Part shown: one piece after another, positions 7,738 to 14,621 of the stretch | Position numbering within the stretch: the first letter of the stretch is position 1 | How the letters are laid out: each line of letters begins with the position of its first letter | NCBI GenBank assembly: GCA_965369385.1 | Contig: CBDUQP010000076.1 | Coordinates: 1 to 17,651, forward strand | Length of the DNA: 17,651 bases | Source of the DNA: CBDUQP01 sp965369385 | Lineage (GTDB): Bacteria > Planctomycetota > Phycisphaerae > SM23-33 | Direction: 5' to 3' | The notes under the pieces: generated by a model | Seen by the model: only the letters and a program-made list of their open reading frames with translations | Database searches by the model: none | What the model was told of the DNA's origin: nothing | Translations under genes and position numbers: made by a program

Positions 7738-8076
7738 ATCGCCAATAGAGATGATGCTGACGGGGATGTGCGGGTGTGGCGTTGCTTCCAGGACGAGATA
7801 ATCCGGTTGACGCAGCAGCAGATTGCGGATTTGTTCGGGGTGGACAAGTCTGGCATAAGTTGCCATATGAAATGCATATGATGGCAGAGAGTCCGATTCC
7901 TCGGCAACTATTAGGAAATTCCGAATAGTTCGCCAAGAGGCAACTGTTTCCATTTTGGAAACAGTTCAGCAGGAGGGAACCCGTCGCGTCAATCGAAAGC
8001 TGGAGCCCCACAGCCTTGACGCCATCATTGCCGTGGGCTATCGGATGAACAGCTGCCAGGCGACGCAGTCCCGCGG
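7738..8076 (+). pseudogene. Decayed RhuM-family (virulence/DNA-binding) gene fragment
   Basis: Two frames together spell the conserved N-terminal half of RhuM-type proteins. Frame one (to TGA 7879-7881) gives DGDVRVWR, then IIRLTQQQIADLFGVDKSGI and SCHMK, the helix-turn-helix part. From 7871 the next frame continues NAYDGRESDSSATIRKFRIV, then EGTRRVNRKLE, then HSLDAIIAVGYRMNSCQATQ. The usual family pattern is WLTQ-x-Q-[IM]-A-ELF...ISRHI-KNIF...LD...NLDAIIAVGYRVNS-x-x-ATQFR. A frameshift near 7870 breaks the frame, a palindromic stretch sits within it at 7942-7966, and similarity ends near 8076 at the PEP-CTERM gene; the rest of the roughly 330-residue protein is gone. No start or ribosome site is evident. 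It is a dead remnant of an accessory gene, recognised from memory. Confidence 0.68.
7942..7966. repeat. Perfect 10-bp-arm hairpin inside the RhuM relic
   Basis: AACTGTTTCC (7942-7951), loop ATTTT, GGAAACAGTT (7957-7966). In the RhuM reading frame it sits where the family passes directly from RIVRQE to a second QEG-like stretch, and (C/A)AG-rich GAG/GGA codons flank both sides, so it looks like a short palindromic insertion into the gene. Confidence 0.7.
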
Positions 8077-8088
8077 TTTTATAGCCGC

Positions 8089-8748
8089 TTACTTTGCCCT
8101 GCGACGGGCCATGACCATTCCACCCAGGCCCAAAAACGCCAGAGTGATCGGTTCGGGAACCACAACAACTTCACCGGTGCTGGTGATCCAGCCGCTTTCG
8201 TTGCCGATGCTCTGCACGTGAGCAGCGGAAAGATAGGGCTCTTTTTTACCGGAAGGCAGGCTCAGTGCATCAAACGAATATGCATGCAACGATGAAATGC
8301 CCGTGATTGTGAACACAGCCACGTCGCCAACGCCAAATCTGTCCGCCTCGGCTGTCCCGAAGACAATCTTGATGTCGTAATACCCATCACCATCGGCCCT
8401 GTATCCGTCTTTTAGCAAATTTATCACAGGATCGCTAAAACTGCCTGTTTTTGTGACAGAAGAGAAGATCAGTTCGGATACCTGCGAATCCGTATCTATA
8501 TTGAACGACCAGTCAGACACGAATTCTGAATTGCTCAGGCCACTTGTATCCAGCGTGAGTGTTACAGAACCAAGAGTGCCACCATCGTCGATTGTAGCCG
8601 TCAACCACGGGGGCGGGCCAACCGGTTCGGTGGCGCCGCTGAACTCCATGTCCAAGTGACAGGCTATTGCCGCTGCCTTGGCCTCGCCTGCCAGCAATAC
8701 CATCGCTAGCAGCACAGCCAAAGCACGCCCCATCCTCCAAATACTCAT
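8089..8748 (-). CDS. PEP-CTERM sorting-domain exported protein
   Basis: A 219-residue secreted protein. The N-terminus has a signal peptide: basic start, hydrophobic core at about 9-20 (ALAVLLAMVLLAG), likely cut after AKA (about residue 26). The body is Asp/Ser/Thr-rich and probably beta-sandwich, with phrases such as VGDVAVFTITG reminiscent of cohesin-like or extracellular adhesion domains, but I cannot name a family. The C-terminus VPEPITLAFLGLGGMVMARR is a clear PEP-CTERM signal: VPEP motif, hydrophobic helix and basic tail, the substrate of an exosortase. ATG 8748 has AAGGAG about eight bases upstream; an ATG 48 bases earlier would disrupt the signal peptide. No exosortase lies in the window. 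Function unknown; probably cell-surface or matrix. Confidence 0.87.
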   Translation of the reverse strand: MSIWRMGRALAVLLAMVLLAGEAKAAAIACHLDMEFSGATEPVGPPPWLTATIDDGGTLGSVTLTLDTSGLSNSEFVSDWSFNIDTDSQVSELIFSSVTKTGSFSDPVINLLKDGYRADGDGYYDIKIVFGTAEADRFGVGDVAVFTITGISSLHAYSFDALSLPSGKKEPYLSAAHVQSIGNESGWITSTGEVVVVPEPITLAFLGLGGMVMARRRAK

Positions 8749-9558
8749 AATCCCGCTCCTTGGTAAAAAGACTCGTCTGTCTACTAACATTCCCAATTAA
8801 GTCAAGGAGTTGCTTTTACAAAACCCTCGTAATGATATTCTGCCACTCCTTGTAATAGTATACCATAGATTGCCATCCACGATAACTTTCTAATAGGGCC
8901 TACGCATCTATGTTTATATCTACTATTTCTGTTGTTGTTATTGTCGTTCGGGCCGAAGGTCCGACGGGCAGTCAATATGGGGTTATCTGCTACGTAAGCA
9001 CTTGTATAGTGATCTGATCAGACTTAAGGGCAATTGTCCATCCCGAAGGGCCCAGGGGAAGGCTAAGTGGCGAATTGGTACAATTATTCGGCACAAATCG
9101 CCAAGAAATATCTGGAATTTGTTGCGCAGGAAGAACTGTTCTGGCTACATTTGCGGGGTTTTGAGTCTTCTTTGAGCTTGTTTCCTGGGGTTCCATTCAG
9201 CCATCTCAGGCTTGTCGCATACAGGATGGAGTTGCCAAGATGAGGTACCACGCGGAATGCAAGATATGCCAAAGCGTCTCGTCTTGCTTCAGGCTTTGCC
9301 GCCAGGCTGGTGTCCGCCTGTAGGGGGGAGGGACGGTTGGTTCGAACCGCATTGGTCTCGACGCAATCCGCAGGAAGGAGTTGTCACGATCTCGACGCGA
9401 CGGGCGAAGACGGGAGGTGTGGGGTTCCGCTGTGAGATGATGAATCCGGCGACCGCGCACCTCCGTCCGGGGGAGAGGTGTGCGGTGCCGTCACCATGTT
9501 TGTCAGCACATTTCGCTATCGTTGCAGCCAGCGTCCATGCTGTCTGGCGACAGATACA
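8749..9558. other. About 800 bases without a convincing gene
   Basis: Between the two PEP-CTERM genes. Bases 8760-8940 are AT-rich; from 9200 the sequence becomes GC-rich. A hairpin TCGGGCC-GAA-GGTCCGA (8948-8964) has one mismatch and no T-run. Minus-strand frames around 9080-9400 contain protein-like stretches (for example DALAYLAFRVVPHLGNSILY). A plus-strand frame at 9212-9562 contains RRAKTGGVGFRC, faintly like a formylglycine-generating-enzyme C-terminus. None has a ribosome site or a continuous family match, so I read this as non-coding or decayed sequence. No tRNA was found; the GGTTCGAACC near 9340 is a palindrome without a cloverleaf. Confidence 0.55.
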
Positions 9559-10257
9559 TTAGGCACGTTTGCGTCTCAGCAGGCCCAAGCTGCCCATTGC
9601 CAACAGGCAAATGGTGGCAGGTTCGGGAACGGCCGCGACCTGCACTCCACTTATGTACGAATACCAGGTGCCTGTTACCGTCAAGTCGAAATCGGAACTC
9701 GTCAGACCTTCGAACACCACGTAGTTGGCATCAGCAACACCGTCTGAAAGGACGAAGTGGGTGTCGTTATTGGTCGTGCCTTCGTAAGCAGCTAGCGTTG
9801 TTCCGCTAATGGTCATGAACTCTGTTCTGTTCGTGATTTGTGCACCATTGTAGTACACGTAGACGTCGTATTCGGCGTACGGGATGTTGGTCATGGTCGA
9901 AGTGAAACTCGCGTTCGGCGCCACGTAGACATGGCCGGTCATCATCGCGTTGTTTCCGGCAGCATCGTCAATAAAGGCGATATCAGTGGTGTACCACGCG
10001 CTTGCGGCCGACTGGCTGAATGTGGCGGTGGTGGCATCGCCATTGGCATCAACCAGGCCGGTCATCGCAGCGCCGGCGAAGTTGTTCCAGTTGGCTACCG
10101 ATACCACACCGGCGTTGTCCGTGGCGGCAACGCTTGCGCCGTTCGTACTGTGTCCAACCATATTGACACTGATCACGTCCGTTTGTGCAAATGCCGTTGA
10201 CGCCGCTAACGCGACGATCAGGACGGCCAGTGCACCCTTCATTCCTGTTCTAATCAT
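9559..10257 (-). CDS. PEP-CTERM sorting-domain exported protein
   Basis: A 232-residue secreted protein. A textbook signal peptide (MIRTGMKGALAVLIVALAAS, then TAFA|Q with cleavage after residue 24) is followed by a beta-rich, Asn/Thr-rich body. The body opens DVISVNMVGHSTNG and has AGVVSVANWNNFAGA, a phrase common at the start of a class of PVC-group PEP-CTERM proteins. Residues 210-232 are the sorting signal VPEPATICLLAMGSLGLLRR plus basic tail. A YVYYNGAQ region in the middle suggests a jelly-roll or lectin-like strand pattern, but no binding site can be named. ATG 10257 has AGAGGAG five bases upstream; the open frame before it is not signal-peptide-like and is rejected. It is unrelated in sequence body to the neighbouring PEP-CTERM protein. 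Surface or extracellular matrix role inferred. Confidence 0.9.
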   Translation of the reverse strand: MIRTGMKGALAVLIVALAASTAFAQTDVISVNMVGHSTNGASVAATDNAGVVSVANWNNFAGAAMTGLVDANGDATTATFSQSAASAWYTTDIAFIDDAAGNNAMMTGHVYVAPNASFTSTMTNIPYAEYDVYVYYNGAQITNRTEFMTISGTTLAAYEGTTNNDTHFVLSDGVADANYVVFEGLTSSDFDLTVTGTWYSYISGVQVAAVPEPATICLLAMGSLGLLRRKRA

Positions 10258-10545
10258 AATCTGCTCCTCTGGGTTCCTCTTTCGGTTCCCTGCACAAGTG
10301 ATAAATGGCATCGCCAATACGTCGGCGACGCCCCCAGCCGGCCTATCCAGCCAGGTACGAGAATCATGAAAGTCGTTTTTCGCACACGCGAAATACTTGC
10401 CTATGCATCTGTCAGACGCTTCCCAGCCCCGTTGCGGCATTCATCCATGATTTGATTTGTGCTACTGGTCCAGCTCCTCCGGCTTGTCAAACTTGCTCAA
10501 TATTCAGCGATTCGGCTAGTCCGGGAGTTCCGGGTCCGGTGCGTT
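10258..10545. other. Intergenic region upstream of the PEP-CTERM gene
   Basis: Nearly 290 bases with no supported gene. A TTGACA box on the minus strand (10485-10490) lacks a good -10 at 16-18 bases. A hairpin of GGCATCGCC (10307-10315) with GGCGACGCC (10324-10332), one mismatch, would lie in the leader of the PEP-CTERM mRNA. A perfect small hairpin TTTCGC-ACAC-GCGAAA lies near 10377-10392. None can be assigned a role. Confidence 0.4.
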
Positions 10546-11286
10546 CTACAAGTCCTGGCTGGGGACATCTCGCTGAAGCCAATCGAAGACGATTGCATGA
10601 TATTGCTTGGCGTTAGCGATGTGCTCGCGAGCCCAATGGGACGCGGCCTGCGGATCCTGTTCTATCACGGCAGTGCCGATGTTCGTATGGAACGTCAAGT
10701 CGAGCTCCATTTGCTTCAGATCGTCCCTGCCGGGCAGCATTGCCCGTCCGGGCAGAAAGGTCGATAGAAGATGCAGGTTCGCGATCATCTGCGTCAGCTT
10801 CGGATTGCCCGATGCACGCACGACGATCTTGTGGAAGTTGGCGTTGTGCTCGTTCCATTGTTCCACATCCGAGCCGACCATGAACCGGTGTATGGTTCCC
10901 ACGTCTACGGTATCACTGACGTCCTGCTTCATCTTGTTCAGAAGGTTGCGACTTGCGGTGATGACCTCGTGGATTTCGTTGACATCCTTCTCGGAGCGTC
11001 GCTGGGCGGCGAACTCGGCCGCTCCGCTTTCTACGAGTAATCTGACGTCGAAAAGCTGCTCCATCTCCTGTCTGGTTATCTGCTTGGGCCTGATGCCAAC
11101 GCGTTCGACCGCTTCTACAATGCCCTCGCTTTCGAGCTGGACAACGGCTTCTCGCACAGGCGTATAGCTCATGCCGATTTGCTTGGCGACTTCCTTCATA
11201 GACAGATACGTCCCGGCCGGCCAGCGACCAGCCAGCACCTTGCTGCGAATATGCTCGTACGCCTTAGCTTTCAATGCCGAAGCCAT
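10546..11286 (-). CDS. GntR-family transcriptional regulator, FCD (FadR-type) subfamily
   Basis: A 246-residue repressor or activator. The N-terminal winged helix-turn-helix spans about 5-70, with the recognition region KEVAKQIGMSYTPVREAVVQ and LESEGIVE typical of GntR proteins. The C-terminal FCD ligand-binding domain (about 75-230) keeps the three metal-ligand histidines expected for this fold: His152 (NFH), His200 (TFH) and His222 (AREH). The acidic ligand that normally precedes FH by three residues is Asn148 here. ATG 11286 has AGGAAGG six to seven bases upstream. It is divergent from the sialidase-like gene, which suggests it controls that gene and itself, probably in response to a sugar acid or related metabolite (inference). 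A possible micro-ORF ends at its ribosome site. Confidence 0.94.
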   Translation of the reverse strand: MASALKAKAYEHIRSKVLAGRWPAGTYLSMKEVAKQIGMSYTPVREAVVQLESEGIVEAVERVGIRPKQITRQEMEQLFDVRLLVESGAAEFAAQRRSEKDVNEIHEVITASRNLLNKMKQDVSDTVDVGTIHRFMVGSDVEQWNEHNANFHKIVVRASGNPKLTQMIANLHLLSTFLPGRAMLPGRDDLKQMELDLTFHTNIGTAVIEQDPQAASHWAREHIANAKQYHAIVFDWLQRDVPSQDL

Positions 11287-11296
11287 AAGTGCCTTC

Positions 11297-11377
11297 CTAT
11301 GAATAGTATAACAATAAAATACCTGCTAAAACACCAATAGAAATACTAGCTGAAATACCAGCAACAAAAGTAATCAT
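11297..11377 (-). CDS. Possible 26-residue single-span membrane peptide
   Basis: A small frame with ATG at 11377 and TAG at 11297-11299 encodes 26 residues. It starts MITFVAGISASISIG and ends GILLLYYS: one uninterrupted hydrophobic helix with small residues spaced about four apart (A/G/S faces) and no charged residue. GGAGA lies nine bases before the ATG. The TAG stop forms part of the gntR Shine-Dalgarno (TAGGAAGG), an arrangement suited to translational coupling. Codons are AT-ending (ATT, TTA, GGT), unlike the GC-rich neighbours. Against it: the ATG lies inside the -10 box of a strong candidate promoter, so a transcript from that promoter would lack the start. Either a farther promoter is used or the frame is chance. 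I recognise no family. Confidence 0.35.
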   Translation of the reverse strand: MITFVAGISASISIGVLAGILLLYYS

Positions 11378-11400
11378 ATCCGATTTTCTCCATCTGTCAA
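11373..11400 (-). promoter_or_regulatory. Strong sigma70-like promoter for gntR
   Basis: On the minus strand: TTGACA (complement of 11395-11400), 16-base spacer, TATGAT (complement of 11373-11378). Transcription would begin near 11366, giving gntR a leader of about 80 bases. Just upstream lies an inverted repeat CCCCAA-AAGTCAGC-TTGGGG (11401-11420). The -10 overlaps the start of the micro-ORF. Confidence 0.5.
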
Positions 11401-11446
11401 CCCCAAAAGTCAGCTTGGGGGCGCGGCAGCCGTCTGCCACGTGTCA

Positions 11447-11460
11447 CTGCTGGTCAGCAG
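11447..11460. promoter_or_regulatory. Candidate GntR operator (palindrome)
   Basis: CTGCTG-GT-CAGCAG is a perfect inverted repeat. It contains CTGGTCAG (11450-11457), which recurs once more in the same divergent region at 11579-11586. TGGTC is the half-site known for FadR. The assignment to this regulator is inference from position and that similarity. Confidence 0.3.
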
Positions 11461-11567
11461 GTGTGTATGAGAAGAAGTGCTTCGACGATAATTGGCAGTG
11501 GCCGAGGCGTGGCCCGAAGAGCTCATCTGTTAGGCAATAAGCAGTGGCGGTCGCGGTGTTTGGAGGA

Positions 11568-11586
11568 TATAAACGAGGCTGGTCAG
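11568..11586 (+). promoter_or_regulatory. Candidate promoter -10 and operator for the sialidase-like gene
   Basis: TATAAA (11568-11573) could be a -10 element, although no good -35 stands 16-18 bases upstream. The second copy of CTGGTCAG (11579-11586) would then overlap the start of transcription, a position fitting repression. About 100 bases of leader follow, with a 17-codon frame (11603-11656) that has no good ribosome site. Confidence 0.27.
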
Positions 11587-11689
11587 GCAGTCAGGGTTTC
11601 GCATGAACGAACACAACTTTGCCGACGCGGGAAGCCGTAATGAGCATAACGCCTGAAAAAGAAACACACGCACAGGAAGGATAGATGTG

Positions 11690-12811
11690 ATGAATGTAAT
11701 GAGTAGAGGTGTTGTTGCCCAGGGAGAGGCCGGGAGCGACCGGCAATCACTGGCGTTTGCACAGATATGCGTATTGCCGAGCGGGCGATGGATAAGTTCG
11801 ATGCGGGCCGCGCCGATGAAGGCTCCGCTGGCGGGGCAGTGCGTGTTGGTGACATGGTCCGATGATCAGGGCAAGACGTGGAACGATCCCATCTCGCCGA
11901 TGGTGCCTGTAGAGGTTAACGGAAAGATCGGTACATTCCGCCAGATGGGCATGTTGCCGGTCGGCGGGCAGGAGCTGCTGGGGACGGTGCTGTGGGTGGA
12001 CCAGAGCAAGCCGGGACTGGAGTACTTCAACACCGAGACCGAGGGGCTGCTGGATACTCGCATTTTTTCGACAAGATCATTCGATGGCGGCCAGACGTGG
12101 ATTTCGCCAACGCTGATCGATATGCCCTCCTATGATATGCCCACTCCGCCTACCGGTGCGCCGCTGCGGCTGGCAAATGGCGATATCGTCTGCCAGCTTG
12201 AGCTCAACAAGCATTACAACGATCCCAAGCCCTGGATGCACTGGCCGGTATTCTGGTTCAGCTCAGATGACGGTAAGACCTGGACCGAGGATGCTGTCCC
12301 CGTCCGCGATCCGGACAATCGTATCCTCTACTGGGACCAACGCCCGGTAGTGCTGAAAAGCGGCAAAATCCTGGACATGTTCTGGACGTTCGATAGCAAG
12401 ACGGGCCAGTATCTCAACATTCACGCATGCGAGTCTGCCGACAACGGCCGCACCTGGAGCGATGTGTGGGATACCGGCGTAAGCCAGCAGCCAGCGCCGC
12501 CGGTGGAGCTGGCAGATGGCACGCTGGCGATGGCTTACGTAGATCGCGCGGGCGCACCGGCGATTCGCCTGCGTACGAGCAGCGATGGCGGGCGAAGCTG
12601 GCCGGCAGATACGGAAGTAACCATATACGAGCTGGCAGGAGATTCGCAGTCAGTCGGTGCGACCGGTGCCACGGAAGCCTGGGACGAGATGGAGCACTTC
12701 TCGGTTGGCTTGCCTTGCGCGGTACTGACTTTGGATGGCAGGGTGCTGGTCACTTACTACGCCGGCGAATCCACCGACCACACGCAGATTGAGTGGGCAG
12801 TGGTGGGGTAG
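11690..12811 (+). CDS. BNR/Asp-box sialidase-like protein
   Basis: A 373-residue six-bladed beta-propeller of the sialidase/neuraminidase superfamily. Five Asp boxes (S-x-D-x-G-x-[TS]-W) are visible: SDDQGKTW (57-64), SFDGGQTW (130-137), SSDDGKTW (191-198), SADNGRTW (249-256) and SSDGGRSW (297-304). The spacing fits one box per blade. No signal peptide is seen, so it may be cytoplasmic, or its substrate may be imported. Catalytic residues of true sialidases (arginine triad, Tyr/Glu pair, Asp) cannot be assigned with confidence; many planctomycete members of this family have unknown glycan substrates. The start is ATG 11690 or GTG 11687; AGGAAGG at 11674-11680 serves either, and I chose the ATG. 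Divergent from the GntR regulator, which likely controls it. Convergent with the pilus-type ATPase gene. Confidence 0.88.
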   Translation: MNVMSRGVVAQGEAGSDRQSLAFAQICVLPSGRWISSMRAAPMKAPLAGQCVLVTWSDDQGKTWNDPISPMVPVEVNGKIGTFRQMGMLPVGGQELLGTVLWVDQSKPGLEYFNTETEGLLDTRIFSTRSFDGGQTWISPTLIDMPSYDMPTPPTGAPLRLANGDIVCQLELNKHYNDPKPWMHWPVFWFSSDDGKTWTEDAVPVRDPDNRILYWDQRPVVLKSGKILDMFWTFDSKTGQYLNIHACESADNGRTWSDVWDTGVSQQPAPPVELADGTLAMAYVDRAGAPAIRLRTSSDGGRSWPADTEVTIYELAGDSQSVGATGATEAWDEMEHFSVGLPCAVLTLDGRVLVTYYAGESTDHTQIEWAVVG

Positions 12812-12856
12812 GTCGCAGGCTTGTAGAAATCGTATTGGGCTCTGTTTGCAGGGCCG

Positions 12857-12902
12857 AAAAAAGAAAAGCGGGCGGTGTGTTCTCCTTCACACGCCGCCCG
12901 CT
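12857..12902 (-). terminator. Rho-independent terminator for the PilB/GspE-like gene
   Basis: Hairpin with arms AGCGGGCGGTGTG (12867-12879) and CACACGCCGCCCGCT (12888-12902), one two-base bulge, loop of eight. On the minus strand it is followed by a T-rich tract (complement of AAAAAAGAAAA at 12857-12866). It lies 24 bases after the ATPase stop. On the plus strand no T-run follows, so it is probably weaker for the sialidase-like gene. Confidence 0.82.
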
Positions 12903-12926
12903 GTGTATTTCGTATCTCTTGTCCTA

Positions 12927-14138
12927 TTACATCATTGGCATTGTACGGACCACTTCTTCCAGAGTTGTATGACCCGAAATTGCCGCCAGCTTGGCTGATT
13001 GCTGCAAAGACAGCATTCCCTCTTGCTTACAATATTCATCCATTTTCGCCGTTGATGTCCCGTCCAGAATCATCTGGCGGGCGTTTTCGTCAGGAATGAA
13101 CATCTCGAAGATGGCCATTCGCTTGCGATATCCGGTGTTGAAGCATTCGTCGCAGCCTTCACCCATGTACAGCCTGGGCTCCACGCCGCTGGCCATTCGC
13201 TTCAGCATGGCAGGGTCAACCAGCATGTCGATCGTCTCGGGAAGCTCCATTTTGCATTTCGGGCAGATATTCTTCACAAGCACCTGCGCGACTACCGCAC
13301 GCAATGAAGCGCCCAGGAAGTATGGATGCACGCCCAGCGAGAGCATTGCTTCGATAGCGCGGGTTGCGCTGATGGCATGCGTGGTGGCTAGTACAAGGTG
13401 ACCGGTGTTTGCGGCGCGGACGGCCGTCACTGCCGTTTCGTGGTCGCGAATCTCGCCGACCATGATGATATCCGGGTCTTGCCGCATGATCGCGACGAGC
13501 ATGTTGGAGAAATTCACGCCAATTCGCGGGTTGACCTGTGTTTGGTTCACATCGTTCAGATCGTATTCCACGGGGTCTTCGATAGTCAGTATCTTGCGAT
13601 TGCGTCCGGCGAGTTCCCGCAGGATTGCGTAAAGGGTAGTCGTCTTGCCGCTTCCGCTGCCTCCGCCGACAAGGATCAGCCCTTGCGGCCGCGCTATCAC
13701 ATCCTTGAGCTGGTTGAACTGATCTTCAGGCATTCCCAGCTCATCCATCGCCAGCAGACTGACCTTGCGATCGAATACGCGAACTACCATATCCTGCCCG
13801 TACAGCGATGGTATGGTGCTGATTCGCAGATCCACGGGGCGCTCGCAGATTTCCAGGCGAGCATGCCCGTCGGTGGGCCTGCGCGACTCTCCCACATCCA
13901 TTTCCGCCATCACCTTCACGTGGCTTATCAGCGGTTTGGCCAGGACTTTCGACATCTTACCCTGCAGCAGCATGTCGCCGTCATAGCGAAGCAGAAGCTC
14001 ATAGCCATCCCGCTGGGCGAGCAAATGGATGTCGCTAACGCCCGCTTCGACGCTGCATTCCACGATAGTCTGCCATACGAGCCCGACTTCGGCATCGTCG
14101 GCAATGTTCGAAATATTCACAATCACGTTGTCTGGCAT
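12927..14138 (-). CDS. PilB/GspE-type secretion/pilus assembly ATPase, short form
   Basis: A 403-residue hexameric-ATPase family member. Walker A is GGGSGSGKTT (158-167), the Asp box IEDPVE (186-191), Walker B DIIMVGEIRD (223-232), the His box TGHLVLATTHA (245-255), and a tetracysteine zinc site CPKC (292-295) and CDEC (329-332). It keeps the N2 domain (about 20-150) and the C-terminal ATPase, but lacks the N1 domain that brings typical GspE/PilB to about 560 residues. Departures from consensus are GGGSGSGK in place of GPTGSGK, TTHAIS in place of TLHTND, and Val for Arg in the AQRLVR element (AQVLVKNIC). The family powers pseudopilus or type IV pilus assembly at the inner membrane. ATG 14138 has GAGAGGG five bases upstream. 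It follows the STAS gene by 135 bases on the same strand. No inner-membrane partner (PilC/GspF) is in the window. Confidence 0.91.
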   Translation of the reverse strand: MPDNVIVNISNIADDAEVGLVWQTIVECSVEAGVSDIHLLAQRDGYELLLRYDGDMLLQGKMSKVLAKPLISHVKVMAEMDVGESRRPTDGHARLEICERPVDLRISTIPSLYGQDMVVRVFDRKVSLLAMDELGMPEDQFNQLKDVIARPQGLILVGGGSGSGKTTTLYAILRELAGRNRKILTIEDPVEYDLNDVNQTQVNPRIGVNFSNMLVAIMRQDPDIIMVGEIRDHETAVTAVRAANTGHLVLATTHAISATRAIEAMLSLGVHPYFLGASLRAVVAQVLVKNICPKCKMELPETIDMLVDPAMLKRMASGVEPRLYMGEGCDECFNTGYRKRMAIFEMFIPDENARQMILDGTSTAKMDEYCKQEGMLSLQQSAKLAAISGHTTLEEVVRTMPMM

Positions 14139-14273
14139 ATAAACCCTCTCAATCGGTGACTTTTTATGAGGTGCTAATTACTGCTCGTCACCGGCAATAT
14201 TGCGTGGTGTTCAGGCGGTCGGTCAATTCTCACGCTGATAGCCAGTTCAGTCCGCTTCGCCGGGGCAAAAACG

Positions 14274-14621
14274 TTAGGATGCTTCCAGAAGTTCTCTGGC
14301 TTGGTCGAGATCGGACGCTACGGGTATCAGTTCCGGGATATTGGCGGTTTCTAGCAGGCGTTTAACTGCGGGCGTGGGGCGGGCAAGCACCATTGTTGCC
14401 TGTAAGTCCACAACCAGCTTGCGAACAATGAAGATCGCGCCCAATCCTGCTGAATTGATATATGTCACGCCGTGGAGATCGAGTATCACTCCCGATACTT
14501 CCTGTCCGGCCGTTTTTCTGCGGAAGGCTTCGGCGAAGTCAATTCGCGCTCGCCACTCAAGGCAGTCGGGACAACTGATGATATAGCGTCCGTCACCGTC
14601 CGGCTTGACAAGAATCTCCAT
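14274..14621 (-). CDS. STAS-domain protein (anti-sigma-factor-antagonist-like)
   Basis: A 115-residue single STAS domain. ILDLHGVTYINSAGLGAIFI (46-65) is the core strand-loop-helix that in SpoIIAA-type antagonists carries the regulatory serine; Ser57 (NSAGL) is the matching residue and could be phosphorylated by a partner kinase. The usual Asp before that Ser is Asn56 here. Unusually, a CPDC pair occurs at 17-20. Two in-frame starts exist; ATG 14621 is preferred to ATG 14636 because AAAGGA stands six bases before it and none before the other. No anti-sigma kinase or sigma factor is nearby. It is upstream of the pilus-type ATPase on the same strand and may be co-transcribed across 135 bases. 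Stand-alone STAS proteins also act in partner-switching control of other processes. Confidence 0.87.
   Translation of the reverse strand: MEILVKPDGDGRYIISCPDCLEWRARIDFAEAFRRKTAGQEVSGVILDLHGVTYINSAGLGAIFIVRKLVVDLQATMVLARPTPAVKRLLETANIPELIPVASDLDQARELLEAS

Noticed and set aside
9330..9360. TTCGAA-type loop suggesting a tRNA T-arm
   Set aside because: The flanking bases do not pair as a T-stem, and no acceptor, D or anticodon stems could be found around it.
9212..9562. Formylglycine-generating-enzyme-like C-terminus (GFRC)
   Set aside because: Only a short ending phrase resembles the family; the upstream residues do not, and there is no start or ribosome site.
11603..11656. 17-codon leader frame before the sialidase-like gene
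   Set aside because: Weak ribosome site and no peptide feature; probably chance.
13398..14159. 253-codon plus-strand frame opposite the ATPase gene
   Set aside because: It is antisense to Walker and Asp-box codons; no ribosome site; His/Asp-rich composition is a shadow artefact.
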